Positions 1 to 9,404 of a DNA stretch of 64,000 nt are shown in pieces (positions within the stretch are counted from its first letter, which is position 1; each line of letters opens with the position of its first letter). The translations under genes were made by a program, and so were the position numbers. The notes beneath the pieces were generated by a model that was given only the letters and a program-made list of their open reading frames with translations, was not told the DNA's origin and ran no database searches. The stretch covers positions 186,001 through 250,000 of the forward strand of contig NZ_LMAH01000006.1 in NCBI RefSeq assembly GCF_001507335.1, written 5' to 3'. The stretch comes from Chryseobacterium sp. JAH (GTDB lineage Bacteria > Bacteroidota > Bacteroidia > Flavobacteriales > Weeksellaceae).

Positions 1-2
1 AA

Positions 3-386
3 TATGAAAAAACGGCACCACCCATCAATCTTGAAACCGCTCAATATAGTGCAGATAATATTGCAGAAGGTGAACAGATCTTTAAAACTAATTGTGTGTC
101 ATGTCATTCAGATTCGGGGAAAGGAGGAATTGGCCCCAATCTTACCGATAAGCATTGGATCAATATCAAAGAAAAAAGCCTTTTCAAAAATGTTTTCTGG
201 ATGCTTGAGAACGGCTCACCCAATAATCCAACCATGCGTCCATTCATCAAAGAAGGTACGATTACAGGTAGGGATGCAGAGAAAGTAGCAGCTTATATTT
301 ATCACATCAACCAAGAAAAAGAACCAATTACGGAAGCTTCCGGTGGTGCCGCTCCACAAGGTGAGGTCGCAAATTGGAAAGAATAA
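3..386 (+). CDS. ccoP: Cytochrome c subunit of cbb3 oxidase (CcoP-like), C-terminal part
   Basis: This is the 3' end of a gene that begins before the window; the frame is open from base 3 to the stop at 384-386. A class I cytochrome c domain is visible. The heme-binding CxxCH motif (CVSCH) is encoded at 93-107, and a methionine that could be the second axial ligand lies in NNPTMRPF. The GPNLTD segment after the heme motif is typical of the CcoP/FixP family, which passes electrons to the cbb3-type terminal oxidase in the inner membrane. The tail is rich in Glu, Ala and Gly. The rest of the ccoNOP operon would lie upstream and cannot be seen. A different membrane-bound cytochrome c is possible, but CcoP fits best. 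Confidence 0.8.
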   Translation, partial: YEKTAPPINLETAQYSADNIAEGEQIFKTNCVSCHSDSGKGGIGPNLTDKHWINIKEKSLFKNVFWMLENGSPNNPTMRPFIKEGTITGRDAEKVAAYIYHINQEKEPITEASGGAAPQGEVANWKE

Positions 387-520
387 CTCATTAAATATAT
401 CAATCTATGAAGTAAACTCCATCAGACGTATGTTCCTATTGTCCATTCACTAACATCTGAAACCTATTCACTTTTAAATATTCTCTAATATTTAAATTCA
501 ATAGGGGCATACTTCACATA

Positions 521-547
521 AAACCTGTTCTTATAGAGCAGGTTTTT
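521..547 (+). terminator. Rho-independent terminator after the cytochrome c gene
   Basis: AACCTG and CAGGTT pair around an inner TCT/AGA step, followed by a T run. The hairpin lies about 135 bases after the cytochrome stop. The rest of 387-745 (359 bases) shows no gene; it probably holds the promoter of the next gene, but I could not place a clear -7 box. Confidence 0.75.
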
Positions 548-745
548 GTTGTGACTACCTACCACATTTAACAAAAATTCACACAAAAAGGAACGGTTGG
601 CAAACATATTGCTCGTAAAAATCAAACAAAGCTATTGTTAATAAGCTATCACAAACGAATTCACCATGCTAACACTCATTAAGCTTCAGATTTTCAAAAT
701 ATAAAACGATACCTAAAAAATTAAACAGCGGTAAAAATCACCATT

Positions 746-3700
746 TTGCCACCCAAAATATTGTCAATTGGTATAAATCAGAAAATTTTGAAACTGAAAT
801 TCAACAAAAGAAAAATCATCAGAGGTATTGTTATTACAATCATCTCTATATTCGTATTGCTTATCCTTCTGGTGCTAAGTTTACGGCTTCCCGCAGTGCA
901 AAATTATGTAAAAGGTAAACTTATCGTTTATTTAGAAAAAAAAATCAAAACGAAAGTAAGTCTCGACAGAGTCTATATAGGTTTTCCAAACAGTTTGGTG
1001 ATGGAAAATCTTTATCTAAAAGGTCAGAATATAGACACTCTTTTAGCAGTCCGAAAGTTTGATGCTGGTTTAGATATGTGGCAACTGATGAGCTCTAAAG
1101 CGGATATTACTTCTGTAGACCTAGAAGGCGTGCGTGCCAATGTCGTGAGAGATCCTAAAGGAAAATTCAATTTTGATTATATTATTGATGCGTTTGCAAC
1201 TTCTGATAAAGAACAGGAACAAAAGCCTTCGAAGCCATTCATTATTTCATTAGATAAAATTAAATTAAAAGATATTGGGATTACGTTTAATGATCAGCAG
1301 TCCCGAAACGATATCAAGGTTTACTTTAATTCATTTGATACAAGAGTAAAAACTTTTGATCTTCAGAATAACAATTATGCCGTTAACGACATCAATCTTG
1401 ATGGTTTAAAACTAAAACTGAAACAGGATCTGGTAGAAGAGGTGGCCAAAAATGTTGAAGAAAAAGTAGATTCTCTGAATCAGAAAAAGCCGATGAAACT
1501 GGGTTTGAACGGAATCAAACTAACCAATTTCAACATCGATTACGGCGATGATAATTCCAAGACCTTTGCAAAGGTTTTGTTTAAAGAATTAAGCACGAAA
1601 GTAAACAGCATCGACCTTGAAAATAATGATTACAATGTTGGAAATGTGTATCTGAGACAGGCAAACATCAACGCTAATTTATTTCTGCCAACAGAAAATG
1701 CCAATCAAAAAAAGGATGCTCAACCTGAAGTTTCTAAAGTTTCCGCAAAGGAAAAAGCGATGAAAGTGATTTTAGGAAAACTACTTTTGGATGATGTGAA
1801 AGTAGCGTACAACAATACTGCTGTCGCTCCTACCCGATCAGGAATGGATTTTAATCATCTTAATTTTGCCAAATTAAATCTAGATGTCCGTAATTTCAAA
1901 ATGGAAAACAACGGTTTTGCAGGCTCTGTTAAATCAGCGGAAATTCAGGAAGCACGAGGCTTAAATGTACAGAAATTCAACACAGATTTTGTTTATGGTG
2001 AAAAACAGGCGTACCTGAAAAACCTTTACTTCCAGACTCCGAAAACGATTTTAAGAGATGAAGTTGTTTTAAATTATAACTCAATTGAGCAGTTATCTTC
2101 TAATTTGGGAGCAGTGCAAATTTCAGCCGATATCCGTGATTCCAAAATTGGTTTTTCTGATATTTTAAATTTGGTTCCAACTTTAAGAAATACAGCGCCA
2201 TTCAACAAATATCCAAATGCAACTTTAAATATCAATGCATTTATCAGAGGAACAGTAAACGATCTTGCGATTCAGAATCTGAAAGTTTCAGGTTTGGATC
2301 AGCTGAAAATTTTGGTTTCCGGGAAAATTAAAAATGCGATGAATCCGGCTCAGCTGTACTATGATCTCAACGTTGCGGAATTATCTTCTTCATCAAAAAC
2401 AATCTATAATTTAGTTCCGAAAAATACGATTCCAAATAATATCACTTTACCATCTTTCTTCACAATTCGTGGGACGGCAAAAGGGACTACTCAATTGGTG
2501 AATACCAACTTACGTCTGACTTCCACTTTAGGAAACGCAGCAATAATTGCCAAAGCCGATTTACGCAGAAAAAACAGAGAAACTTTTGATGTAAAAGCCA
2601 ATCTACAAGGTCTGCAGATTGGGAAACTGATTCAGAATAAAGATTTGGAAAGCATCACTGCGCAAATCAATGCGAAAGGACAAGGTTTTGATCCGAAAAC
2701 GATGTCTGCGGTTTTATCAGGCGATGTGAGATCGGCGACCTACAACGGTTACACCTATCAGAATATGAATCTGAAAGGAAAAATTAACCGTGGCGTTTAT
2801 GATATTGATCTGAACTCAAAAGATCCAAATGCCAATTTACATCTTGCGGCTTCGGGAGTTTTCAACGATAATCCGTCGGTGAAGGTGAATGGAAATATCA
2901 ACAAATTAGATTTAAACAAACTCGGATTCTACAGCTCACCAATGATTATTGCAGGAGCGATCGATGGTGATTTTAAAACTTTGGATCCGGATGATCTGAA
3001 TGGATACTTAAATTTAAAAGATTTCGCTATCTCTGATACGAAGGAAGTTTATCCAATTCAGGAAGTGAATTTACTGGCAGTTTCTACGGTAGATTCTACG
3101 CAAATAAAATTCAATTCTCAGATTGCTGATATTGAACTGAACGGAAAATACAAACTGACGCAGATCTTTGGAGCATTAACGCAGACCATCAATCAGTATT
3201 ATCAGTTTCAAAAACCGTCTACCGCACAGAAAGTTGATGCCGGACAGTTTTTCACTTTTAATGCTAAAATTAAAAATGATGATCTGATCAGAAAATTTGT
3301 TCCCGAACTGAAAAGTTTTGAGACCATCAACATCAACGGAAATTACAGTGCCGATTCTCAGCAAATCCTTTTGGATGCGCAGATTCCGCAGGTTTTATAT
3401 GGAACCAATACTTTAGAAAATACAAGCTTAAAAATCACCAACGAAAATCAGGCATTACAATATGATTTGAGTGTGGCGTCATTGGCCAGCGAAAGTTTTG
3501 CTCTGAAAAAAGTCAATATCAACGGTGATGTTGCTGAAAATGTGATCAATTATAACATCACGACGAAAGATGATAAAGATGAAACGCAGTTCCTGATTGC
3601 CGGAAATGCGAAATCGATGAACGACATCACTGAAATTTCCTTAAATCCAAACGGTTTAAAACTGAATTATATGGATTGGACAGTTGCTGAAAACAATAAA

Positions 3701-5833
3701 ATTTCCATTTTCAGTCAGGGAATTGTTGCGGATAATTTCACCCTATCCAATTCGGGAGCAGAAATTTCATTACAGTCTGAAAGCAGTTCTCCAAGCAGTC
3801 CGCTGAATGTTTCTTTAAAAGATTTTAAAATCGAAACAATCACGGAAATCATTAAAAAAGATTCACTTTTAGCCAAAGGAACCATTAACGGAACCGCTCA
3901 GCTGAGAGATTTAACCAAAAATATGACCTTCACCTCAGACATTGATGTGACAGATATGTTTGTATTCGGAAGTCCGGTCGGAAATTTAGATATTAAAGTC
4001 AATAACCAGTCTGCAAACCTTTTGAATGCTGATATTGCGCTTTCTGGAAACAATAATGATGTGAAAATCTTAGGTAATTACAATACTTCTTCCAGCAGTT
4101 TTGATTTGAATTTAAATATGAATCAGCTTCAGATGAAAACATTACAGGGTTTTACGGCAAACGCGATTACAAATACTGAAGGTTATCTTTCGGGAGATTT
4201 AAAAATTACCGGAACCACGACTGCACCGAAGATTTTGGGCGATGTGAAAATGAATAATGTTGGATTGATGATTGCTCAGACAGGAAGTGATTTCAGAGGA
4301 ATCAACGATAAAATTGGATTTACCAACCAGGGCATTGAGTTTGACGACTTTAAAATCAAAGATAAAGATGGAAATTCTTTAAATATCGACGGACAGGTTC
4401 TTACACAGACGTACAGAGATTTTGCTTTCAATCTTGATTTGGATGCGAAAGATTTCAAAGTGGTGAATTCAGAGAAATCCAACGATGCGATGATGTATGG
4501 AATTTTAGCGATTGATGCAGCTCTGAAAGTGAGAGGAAATTTAGACTTACCAAAAGTTGACGGAAGACTGGCGGTTTCAGAAACAACAGATTTCACATTT
4601 GTACTTCCACAATCAAGCCCATCTTTACAGGAAAGAGACGGAATCGTAGAATTTATAGATCAGGATCAGATTGCTTTAAATAAAACTATTACTGCAGATT
4701 CTGTAAAAGCTGAAAGCCCGATAAAAGGTTTGGATGTTAACGTTAATATTGAGCTGAGTAAAGAAGCAAAAATGTCGATTGTGATTGACAAGGCGGCCGG
4801 AGATTTTGTTAAACTTCAGGGTGAAGCTGATCTGACGGGTGGTATTGATCCATCAGGAAAGGTTACTTTGGTGGGCGTTTATCAGGTTGAAAAAGGAAGT
4901 TATGAAATGTCGGTAAGCGTCTTGAAAAGGAAATTTGACATCCAAAAAGGGAGTACGATTACATGGACCGGCGAACCAACGACGGCCAATCTCGATATTA
5001 CAGCAATTTACAAAACGCAGACGGCACCGATCGATTTGGTGGAACAACAGGTAGATCAGGCAAATCTGAACCAATATAAACAGAGGATTCCATTCAATAC
5101 CTTGCTGATTTTGAAAGGGGAACTAATGAAACCTGAAATTTCATTTGATATTACGACAGATGAAAAGAATAATGCCGTTTCTTCTGAAGTAACCCAAACG
5201 ATCGATGGAAAATTGGCTCAGTTGAGACAGGATCCGAATGAGATGAACAAGCAGGTTTTTGCATTACTTTTATTGAACAGATTTATCGGCGAAAATCCTT
5301 TCGAGAGCAACTCAGGGGTTTCTGCGGAGACGATGGCGAGACAGAGTGTGAGCAAAATTCTTTCTCAGCAACTGAATAATTTAGCCGGAGATTTGATCAA
5401 AGGTGTTGACCTGAATTTTGATTTGGAATCAACGGAAGATTACTCTACCGGAACACAAAATACAAGAACTGACCTGAACGTTGGTTTAAGCAAAAAATTA
5501 CTGAACGACCGACTGAAAGTTTCTGTAGGAAGTAATTTTGGTGTTGAAGGTGAAGCGAGACCGGATGAAAATACGACCAATATTGCCGGAGATGTACAGA
5601 TAGATTACGCCCTTTCAAGAGACGGAAGATATACGCTGCGAGCTTACCGCAAAAACGAATATCAGGTTGCCCTTCAGGGACAGATCGTGGAAACCGGACT
5701 TGGTTTTGTGATTACGTTAGATTATGATAAATTCAGAGATATTTTCAGAAAATCGAGAAATAACCGTAACCGGGAAGGCGTTCAGAATCAGAATAAAAGA
5801 AATAAAAACAAAGAGGTCGTAGAATTCAAATAG
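746..5833 (+). CDS. tamB: TamB-like translocation/assembly module protein (DUF490)
   Basis: Very long envelope protein (1695 residues). One transmembrane helix lies near residues 27-47. A long repetitive beta-rich region typical of AsmA/TamB bridge proteins follows, with the conserved DUF490/TamB domain in the last 400 or so residues. TamB-like proteins span the periplasm and are linked to outer-membrane protein insertion and lipid transport. The next gene is an Omp85-family protein 9 bases downstream, the usual TamB/TamA pairing, so the two probably form one operon. There is no ATG near the 5' end: an in-frame stop sits at 722 and the first usable start is TTG at 746. A TTG at 761 or 788 is also possible, so the start is uncertain. 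Function is inferred from family and context. Confidence 0.88.
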   Translation: MPPKILSIGINQKILKLKFNKRKIIRGIVITIISIFVLLILLVLSLRLPAVQNYVKGKLIVYLEKKIKTKVSLDRVYIGFPNSLVMENLYLKGQNIDTLLAVRKFDAGLDMWQLMSSKADITSVDLEGVRANVVRDPKGKFNFDYIIDAFATSDKEQEQKPSKPFIISLDKIKLKDIGITFNDQQSRNDIKVYFNSFDTRVKTFDLQNNNYAVNDINLDGLKLKLKQDLVEEVAKNVEEKVDSLNQKKPMKLGLNGIKLTNFNIDYGDDNSKTFAKVLFKELSTKVNSIDLENNDYNVGNVYLRQANINANLFLPTENANQKKDAQPEVSKVSAKEKAMKVILGKLLLDDVKVAYNNTAVAPTRSGMDFNHLNFAKLNLDVRNFKMENNGFAGSVKSAEIQEARGLNVQKFNTDFVYGEKQAYLKNLYFQTPKTILRDEVVLNYNSIEQLSSNLGAVQISADIRDSKIGFSDILNLVPTLRNTAPFNKYPNATLNINAFIRGTVNDLAIQNLKVSGLDQLKILVSGKIKNAMNPAQLYYDLNVAELSSSSKTIYNLVPKNTIPNNITLPSFFTIRGTAKGTTQLVNTNLRLTSTLGNAAIIAKADLRRKNRETFDVKANLQGLQIGKLIQNKDLESITAQINAKGQGFDPKTMSAVLSGDVRSATYNGYTYQNMNLKGKINRGVYDIDLNSKDPNANLHLAASGVFNDNPSVKVNGNINKLDLNKLGFYSSPMIIAGAIDGDFKTLDPDDLNGYLNLKDFAISDTKEVYPIQEVNLLAVSTVDSTQIKFNSQIADIELNGKYKLTQIFGALTQTINQYYQFQKPSTAQKVDAGQFFTFNAKIKNDDLIRKFVPELKSFETININGNYSADSQQILLDAQIPQVLYGTNTLENTSLKITNENQALQYDLSVASLASESFALKKVNINGDVAENVINYNITTKDDKDETQFLIAGNAKSMNDITEISLNPNGLKLNYMDWTVAENNKISIFSQGIVADNFTLSNSGAEISLQSESSSPSSPLNVSLKDFKIETITEIIKKDSLLAKGTINGTAQLRDLTKNMTFTSDIDVTDMFVFGSPVGNLDIKVNNQSANLLNADIALSGNNNDVKILGNYNTSSSSFDLNLNMNQLQMKTLQGFTANAITNTEGYLSGDLKITGTTTAPKILGDVKMNNVGLMIAQTGSDFRGINDKIGFTNQGIEFDDFKIKDKDGNSLNIDGQVLTQTYRDFAFNLDLDAKDFKVVNSEKSNDAMMYGILAIDAALKVRGNLDLPKVDGRLAVSETTDFTFVLPQSSPSLQERDGIVEFIDQDQIALNKTITADSVKAESPIKGLDVNVNIELSKEAKMSIVIDKAAGDFVKLQGEADLTGGIDPSGKVTLVGVYQVEKGSYEMSVSVLKRKFDIQKGSTITWTGEPTTANLDITAIYKTQTAPIDLVEQQVDQANLNQYKQRIPFNTLLILKGELMKPEISFDITTDEKNNAVSSEVTQTIDGKLAQLRQDPNEMNKQVFALLLLNRFIGENPFESNSGVSAETMARQSVSKILSQQLNNLAGDLIKGVDLNFDLESTEDYSTGTQNTRTDLNVGLSKKLLNDRLKVSVGSNFGVEGEARPDENTTNIAGDVQIDYALSRDGRYTLRAYRKNEYQVALQGQIVETGLGFVITLDYDKFRDIFRKSRNNRNREGVQNQNKRNKNKEVVEFK

Positions 5834-5842
5834 TATCTACAA

Positions 5843-8191
5843 ATGAAAAACAAACTCAATATATACTGTAAATATTTTTTGGTTTCAGGAATGACTGCGA
5901 CAATAGTTTCCTGCAGCAACACCAAATTTCTAAAAGACGGTCAGCTTCTCTACACAGGAGCAAAAGTAAAAGTAGAAAGTGATTCGCTGACCAAGAAGGA
6001 AAAATCTGAGCTGGAATCCGCTTTAAAAGAAAATCTTACTCCGAAACCTAACTCCTCGTTTTTAGGTTTAAGACCAAAACTTTACGCTTACAATGCCACC
6101 AAAGAACCCAAAAAGGAAAAAGGTTTAAGATACTGGCTGAAATATAAATTCGGGGAAGAACCCGTTTTGCTTGGCGACGTTGACCGTGAATTTAATAAAG
6201 ACATTATCGTTAATTATTCCGAGAACAAGGGCTATTTTAATGCTAAAGCGAAGTACGATACTGTTTCAAAAAATAAGAAAGCACAGGTTATTTATACGTT
6301 GAATCCCGGTGGAAGATATTTAATCAGCAATGTAAAATTCCCGACAGATTCAAGTCTGATCAATAGCGAAATTCAGATTTTAAAAGAAAAAACATTACTG
6401 AAAGCCGGAAATCCCTTCGATCTGGATGTTATAAAAGCTGAAAGACAGAGAATTGATGATAGCTTGAAAGACAAAGGTTTTTATTACTTCAATCCAGACA
6501 ATATTATCGTCCAGGCAGACAGTACCGTCAGCAAAAATCATCAAGTGGAGATGATTGTCAAGTTAAAAGACAACACTCCGAAACTCGCGACCGAGCAGTT
6601 TACCATTGATAAAGTGGTGGTTTTCCCAAATTATAATCTCCGTGACGCAAAAAAAGGACTGTATAATATTCCAATGAATCCCGATTCTTTGAAAGGCTAC
6701 GAGTACAATGATATTTATGTCGTAGATCCTAAAAAGAAGTTCAAGCCGAGAATGTTTGACCGTGCCCTGTATTTTGACAAGGGAGATATTTACAACCGAA
6801 AAGATCACAATTTATCGCTTAACCGACTGATCAGTTTGGGTGTTTTTAAATTTGTAAAAAATGAATTTGTGGTTTCAGATTCCTTAAATCATAAGTTTGA
6901 TGCCTATTATGTTTTAACACCGAGAGAACTTCATTCATTACGCCTTGAAGCTTTGGGAAGAACCAACTCTGCTAATTACGCAGGTAGCGAACTGAATTTA
7001 AACTGGACTCAGAGAAACTTTTTCCGTGGAGCAGAACAGTTCAAAGCATCTGTTTATGGTGCATTTGATGTACAGATTGGTGGTCCTGCGGAGGCTGAAA
7101 ACATTTTCAGAGCGGGAGCCAATGCACAGCTTTCGATTCCGAGAATCGTGGCGCCATTTAGATTTAATTCTTCGAGTGCCTTCGTTCCGAGAACCAATAT
7201 TAAACTGGGATATGAGTTTCAAAACCGAACGACTTTATACACTTTGAACACATTCAATGCAACGTTTGGATATCAGTGGAAAGAAAATGTAAGAAAAGAG
7301 CACGAACTTAATGTGATTGATATTTCATACATCGACCCTGCAAATGAAACACCGAAATTTTTGGCACTTAAAGAGAACAATCCGTATCTTCAAAGAATTA
7401 CCGATCAACAACTTATTTTCGGACCAACATACTCCTACACCTATTCTACCACGATGCTTCCGCAAAAAAACACATTCTATTACAAAGGAATGCTTGATCT
7501 GGCTGGGAATATTACAGGTCTTATTACGGGAGCAAACGAGAAAGAAGGAAAACAGAAAAATATTTTTGGAGTTCCTTTCAGCCAGTACGCAAAAATTGAA
7601 AACGATGTCCGTTTTTACCATAAATTTACTGAGAAAACATCACTGGCAACAAGACTTATTGCCGGAGTTGCCCTTCCTTACGGAAATTCGAAATACATCC
7701 CTTTTTCAAGACAGTTTTTTGTGGGCGGAAGTAACAGCATCAGAGCTTTCAGAGCAAGAACTTTAGGCCCTGGAAGTTTCGATCCAAGAGATGCCAATAA
7801 TACCAGAGCAGTTTTTGATCAGGCAGGTGACATAAAATTGGAGATGAATGCAGAATACAGAGCCAATTTATATAAATTTTTAAATGTTGCAGCATTTGTG
7901 GATGCCGGAAATATCTGGTTAATCAACGATGAATTCAATGAAGCAGGAGAAAACATAAGACCTGGCGGGAAATTCTCAAAAGAATTTTTAAGTGAGGTTG
8001 CAGTTGGAGCAGGGGTCGGATTGAGATTAGACTTTTCAATATTAATTTTAAGACTCGACCTGGCAATGCCATTGAGAGTTCCTTATTACGAAAAAGGCGA
8101 CCGATGGGTTTTAGACAGAGTGAAATTTGGTGAAGGAAGCTGGAGGAGAGATAATTTAATTTTAAATATTGCGATTGGATATCCGTTCTAG
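5843..8191 (+). CDS. BamA/TamA family (Omp85) outer membrane protein
   Basis: Outer-membrane protein of 782 residues. The N-terminus carries a lipoprotein-type signal with Cys24 (IVSC), a common feature of the Flavobacteriia version of this family. POTRA-like domains occupy roughly residues 30-380, followed by the C-terminal Omp85 beta-barrel ending in an aromatic residue (GYPF). The protein would form the barrel that partners the TamB-like protein encoded immediately upstream (9-base gap, same strand). Such proteins assist insertion or secretion of outer-membrane proteins. It is unlikely to be the essential BamA, because the TamB linkage and lipobox point to the TamA-like paralogue, but this cannot be settled from one window. 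Confidence 0.88.
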   Translation: MKNKLNIYCKYFLVSGMTATIVSCSNTKFLKDGQLLYTGAKVKVESDSLTKKEKSELESALKENLTPKPNSSFLGLRPKLYAYNATKEPKKEKGLRYWLKYKFGEEPVLLGDVDREFNKDIIVNYSENKGYFNAKAKYDTVSKNKKAQVIYTLNPGGRYLISNVKFPTDSSLINSEIQILKEKTLLKAGNPFDLDVIKAERQRIDDSLKDKGFYYFNPDNIIVQADSTVSKNHQVEMIVKLKDNTPKLATEQFTIDKVVVFPNYNLRDAKKGLYNIPMNPDSLKGYEYNDIYVVDPKKKFKPRMFDRALYFDKGDIYNRKDHNLSLNRLISLGVFKFVKNEFVVSDSLNHKFDAYYVLTPRELHSLRLEALGRTNSANYAGSELNLNWTQRNFFRGAEQFKASVYGAFDVQIGGPAEAENIFRAGANAQLSIPRIVAPFRFNSSSAFVPRTNIKLGYEFQNRTTLYTLNTFNATFGYQWKENVRKEHELNVIDISYIDPANETPKFLALKENNPYLQRITDQQLIFGPTYSYTYSTTMLPQKNTFYYKGMLDLAGNITGLITGANEKEGKQKNIFGVPFSQYAKIENDVRFYHKFTEKTSLATRLIAGVALPYGNSKYIPFSRQFFVGGSNSIRAFRARTLGPGSFDPRDANNTRAVFDQAGDIKLEMNAEYRANLYKFLNVAAFVDAGNIWLINDEFNEAGENIRPGGKFSKEFLSEVAVGAGVGLRLDFSILILRLDLAMPLRVPYYEKGDRWVLDRVKFGEGSWRRDNLILNIAIGYPF

Positions 8192-8262
8192 GTTTCTGAT
8201 GGCGATTGGCTTTACTTTTATCATATTTCAATCAATACATACTGAAAATTATAATCAATGGG

Positions 8263-8285
8263 AACGGGCTTTAGCCCGTTTTCTG
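8263..8285 (+). terminator. Terminator of the tamB-omp85 operon
   Basis: A perfect stem AACGGGCT/AGCCCGTT with a 2-base loop is followed by TTCTGTTT. It lies 71 bases after the omp85 stop and has no gene on the other strand to serve. Confidence 0.8.
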
Positions 8286-8430
8286 TTTCATACGATTCCA
8301 AATAAATTTATTGAATAAATTTTATAAAAAATCCCTTTAAGGAATAGTCTTTGCGTTAATACAAAAAATATCTTTTATTCTTTTAAGGATAATTATCATC
8401 TACCAATCACACTTATTAATATTCCAATTT

Positions 8431-9363
8431 ATGCTAAAAGAATTAAAAATTTTCTGGGAAACCTTCAAAGAAACCTTTACAGAATGGAATAACTCATCAG
8501 CTTCCAATGATTCTGCGAGTTTGGCCTATTACGCTATTTTCTCAATACCCGGTTTATTAATTATTATTATTTGGATAGCCGGTTATTTCTTCGGTGAGGA
8601 AGCCATTCGCGGACAAATCAGCAGTCAAATTAGTGGACTGATGGGCCAGGATGTTGCAAAAAGTATCCAGGACATGATTGCTGGAGCGTTGATTGATAAA
8701 GAAAATATTTTCATGAAAATTATAGGAATTGGATCGCTGGTGTATGGTTCGACTACTCTATTTTTCCAGTTGCAAAAATCTTTAAACAACCTTTGGGATG
8801 TAGAAGCTGCTCCAAAAAAAGCCTTAGTTAAATTTCTTTTAGACAGAGCCAATTCTTTAGGAATGATTCTTATTTTAGGATTTCTACTGATGATTACGAT
8901 GGTTTTATCTTCATTGATCAGTCTTTTCAATAATTTTATTACCAATTATTTTGGACTAGAAACCTATGTTTTAGTAGAACTCGTCAATTTCGCGATCGGT
9001 TTCGGAATTGTTGTCGTGCTTTTTGCCTTAATGTTTAAAGTACTTCCCGATGTAGAAATCAGTTGGAAATCGGTTTGGAAAGGCGCTTTACTGACTGCTG
9101 GACTATTTACTTTAGGTAAATTTTTATTGAGCCTGTATTTCGGACAATTCAAACCTACTTCAGCTTTCGGAACTGCAGGAACGGTGATTTTGATTATGAT
9201 GTGGATTAACTACTCTTGTATGCTTGTTTTCTTCGGAGCTGAATTTACAAAAGTGTATACTATTAGGAAAGGATACAGAATTGTCCCTTCAAAACACGCA
9301 AAATGGAGCAGTGCAAAACTGTATAAAGAAAGTCTGCTCAAAAATGAAAGACCGCAGGTTTAA
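8431..9363 (+). CDS. YihY/virulence factor BrkB family membrane protein
   Basis: Integral inner-membrane protein of 310 residues with about six hydrophobic segments. The family pattern is clear: an N-terminal segment DSASLAYYAIFSIPGLL, the GSTTLFFQLQKSLNNLWDVE motif before the middle helices, and a late FGTAGTVILIMMWINYSC helix. YihY/BrkB proteins were once annotated as RNase BN, but that assignment was withdrawn; some members have been linked to transport, and the substrate of this one cannot be told. The gene stands alone between two terminators and starts with ATG at 8431. Identity at family level is firm; biochemical role is unknown. Confidence 0.9.
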   Translation: MLKELKIFWETFKETFTEWNNSSASNDSASLAYYAIFSIPGLLIIIIWIAGYFFGEEAIRGQISSQISGLMGQDVAKSIQDMIAGALIDKENIFMKIIGIGSLVYGSTTLFFQLQKSLNNLWDVEAAPKKALVKFLLDRANSLGMILILGFLLMITMVLSSLISLFNNFITNYFGLETYVLVELVNFAIGFGIVVVLFALMFKVLPDVEISWKSVWKGALLTAGLFTLGKFLLSLYFGQFKPTSAFGTAGTVILIMMWINYSCMLVFFGAEFTKVYTIRKGYRIVPSKHAKWSSAKLYKESLLKNERPQV

Positions 9364-9370
9364 ACATAAA

Positions 9371-9404
9371 AAATCCTCTTAGAAATTTCTAAGAGGATTT
9401 TGTT
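9371..9404. terminator. Bidirectional terminator between yihY-like gene and argS
   Basis: A long stem of about 13 base pairs (AAATCCTCTTAGA with its complement) is flanked by an A run on one side and a T run on the other, so it can end both convergent transcripts. Confidence 0.85.
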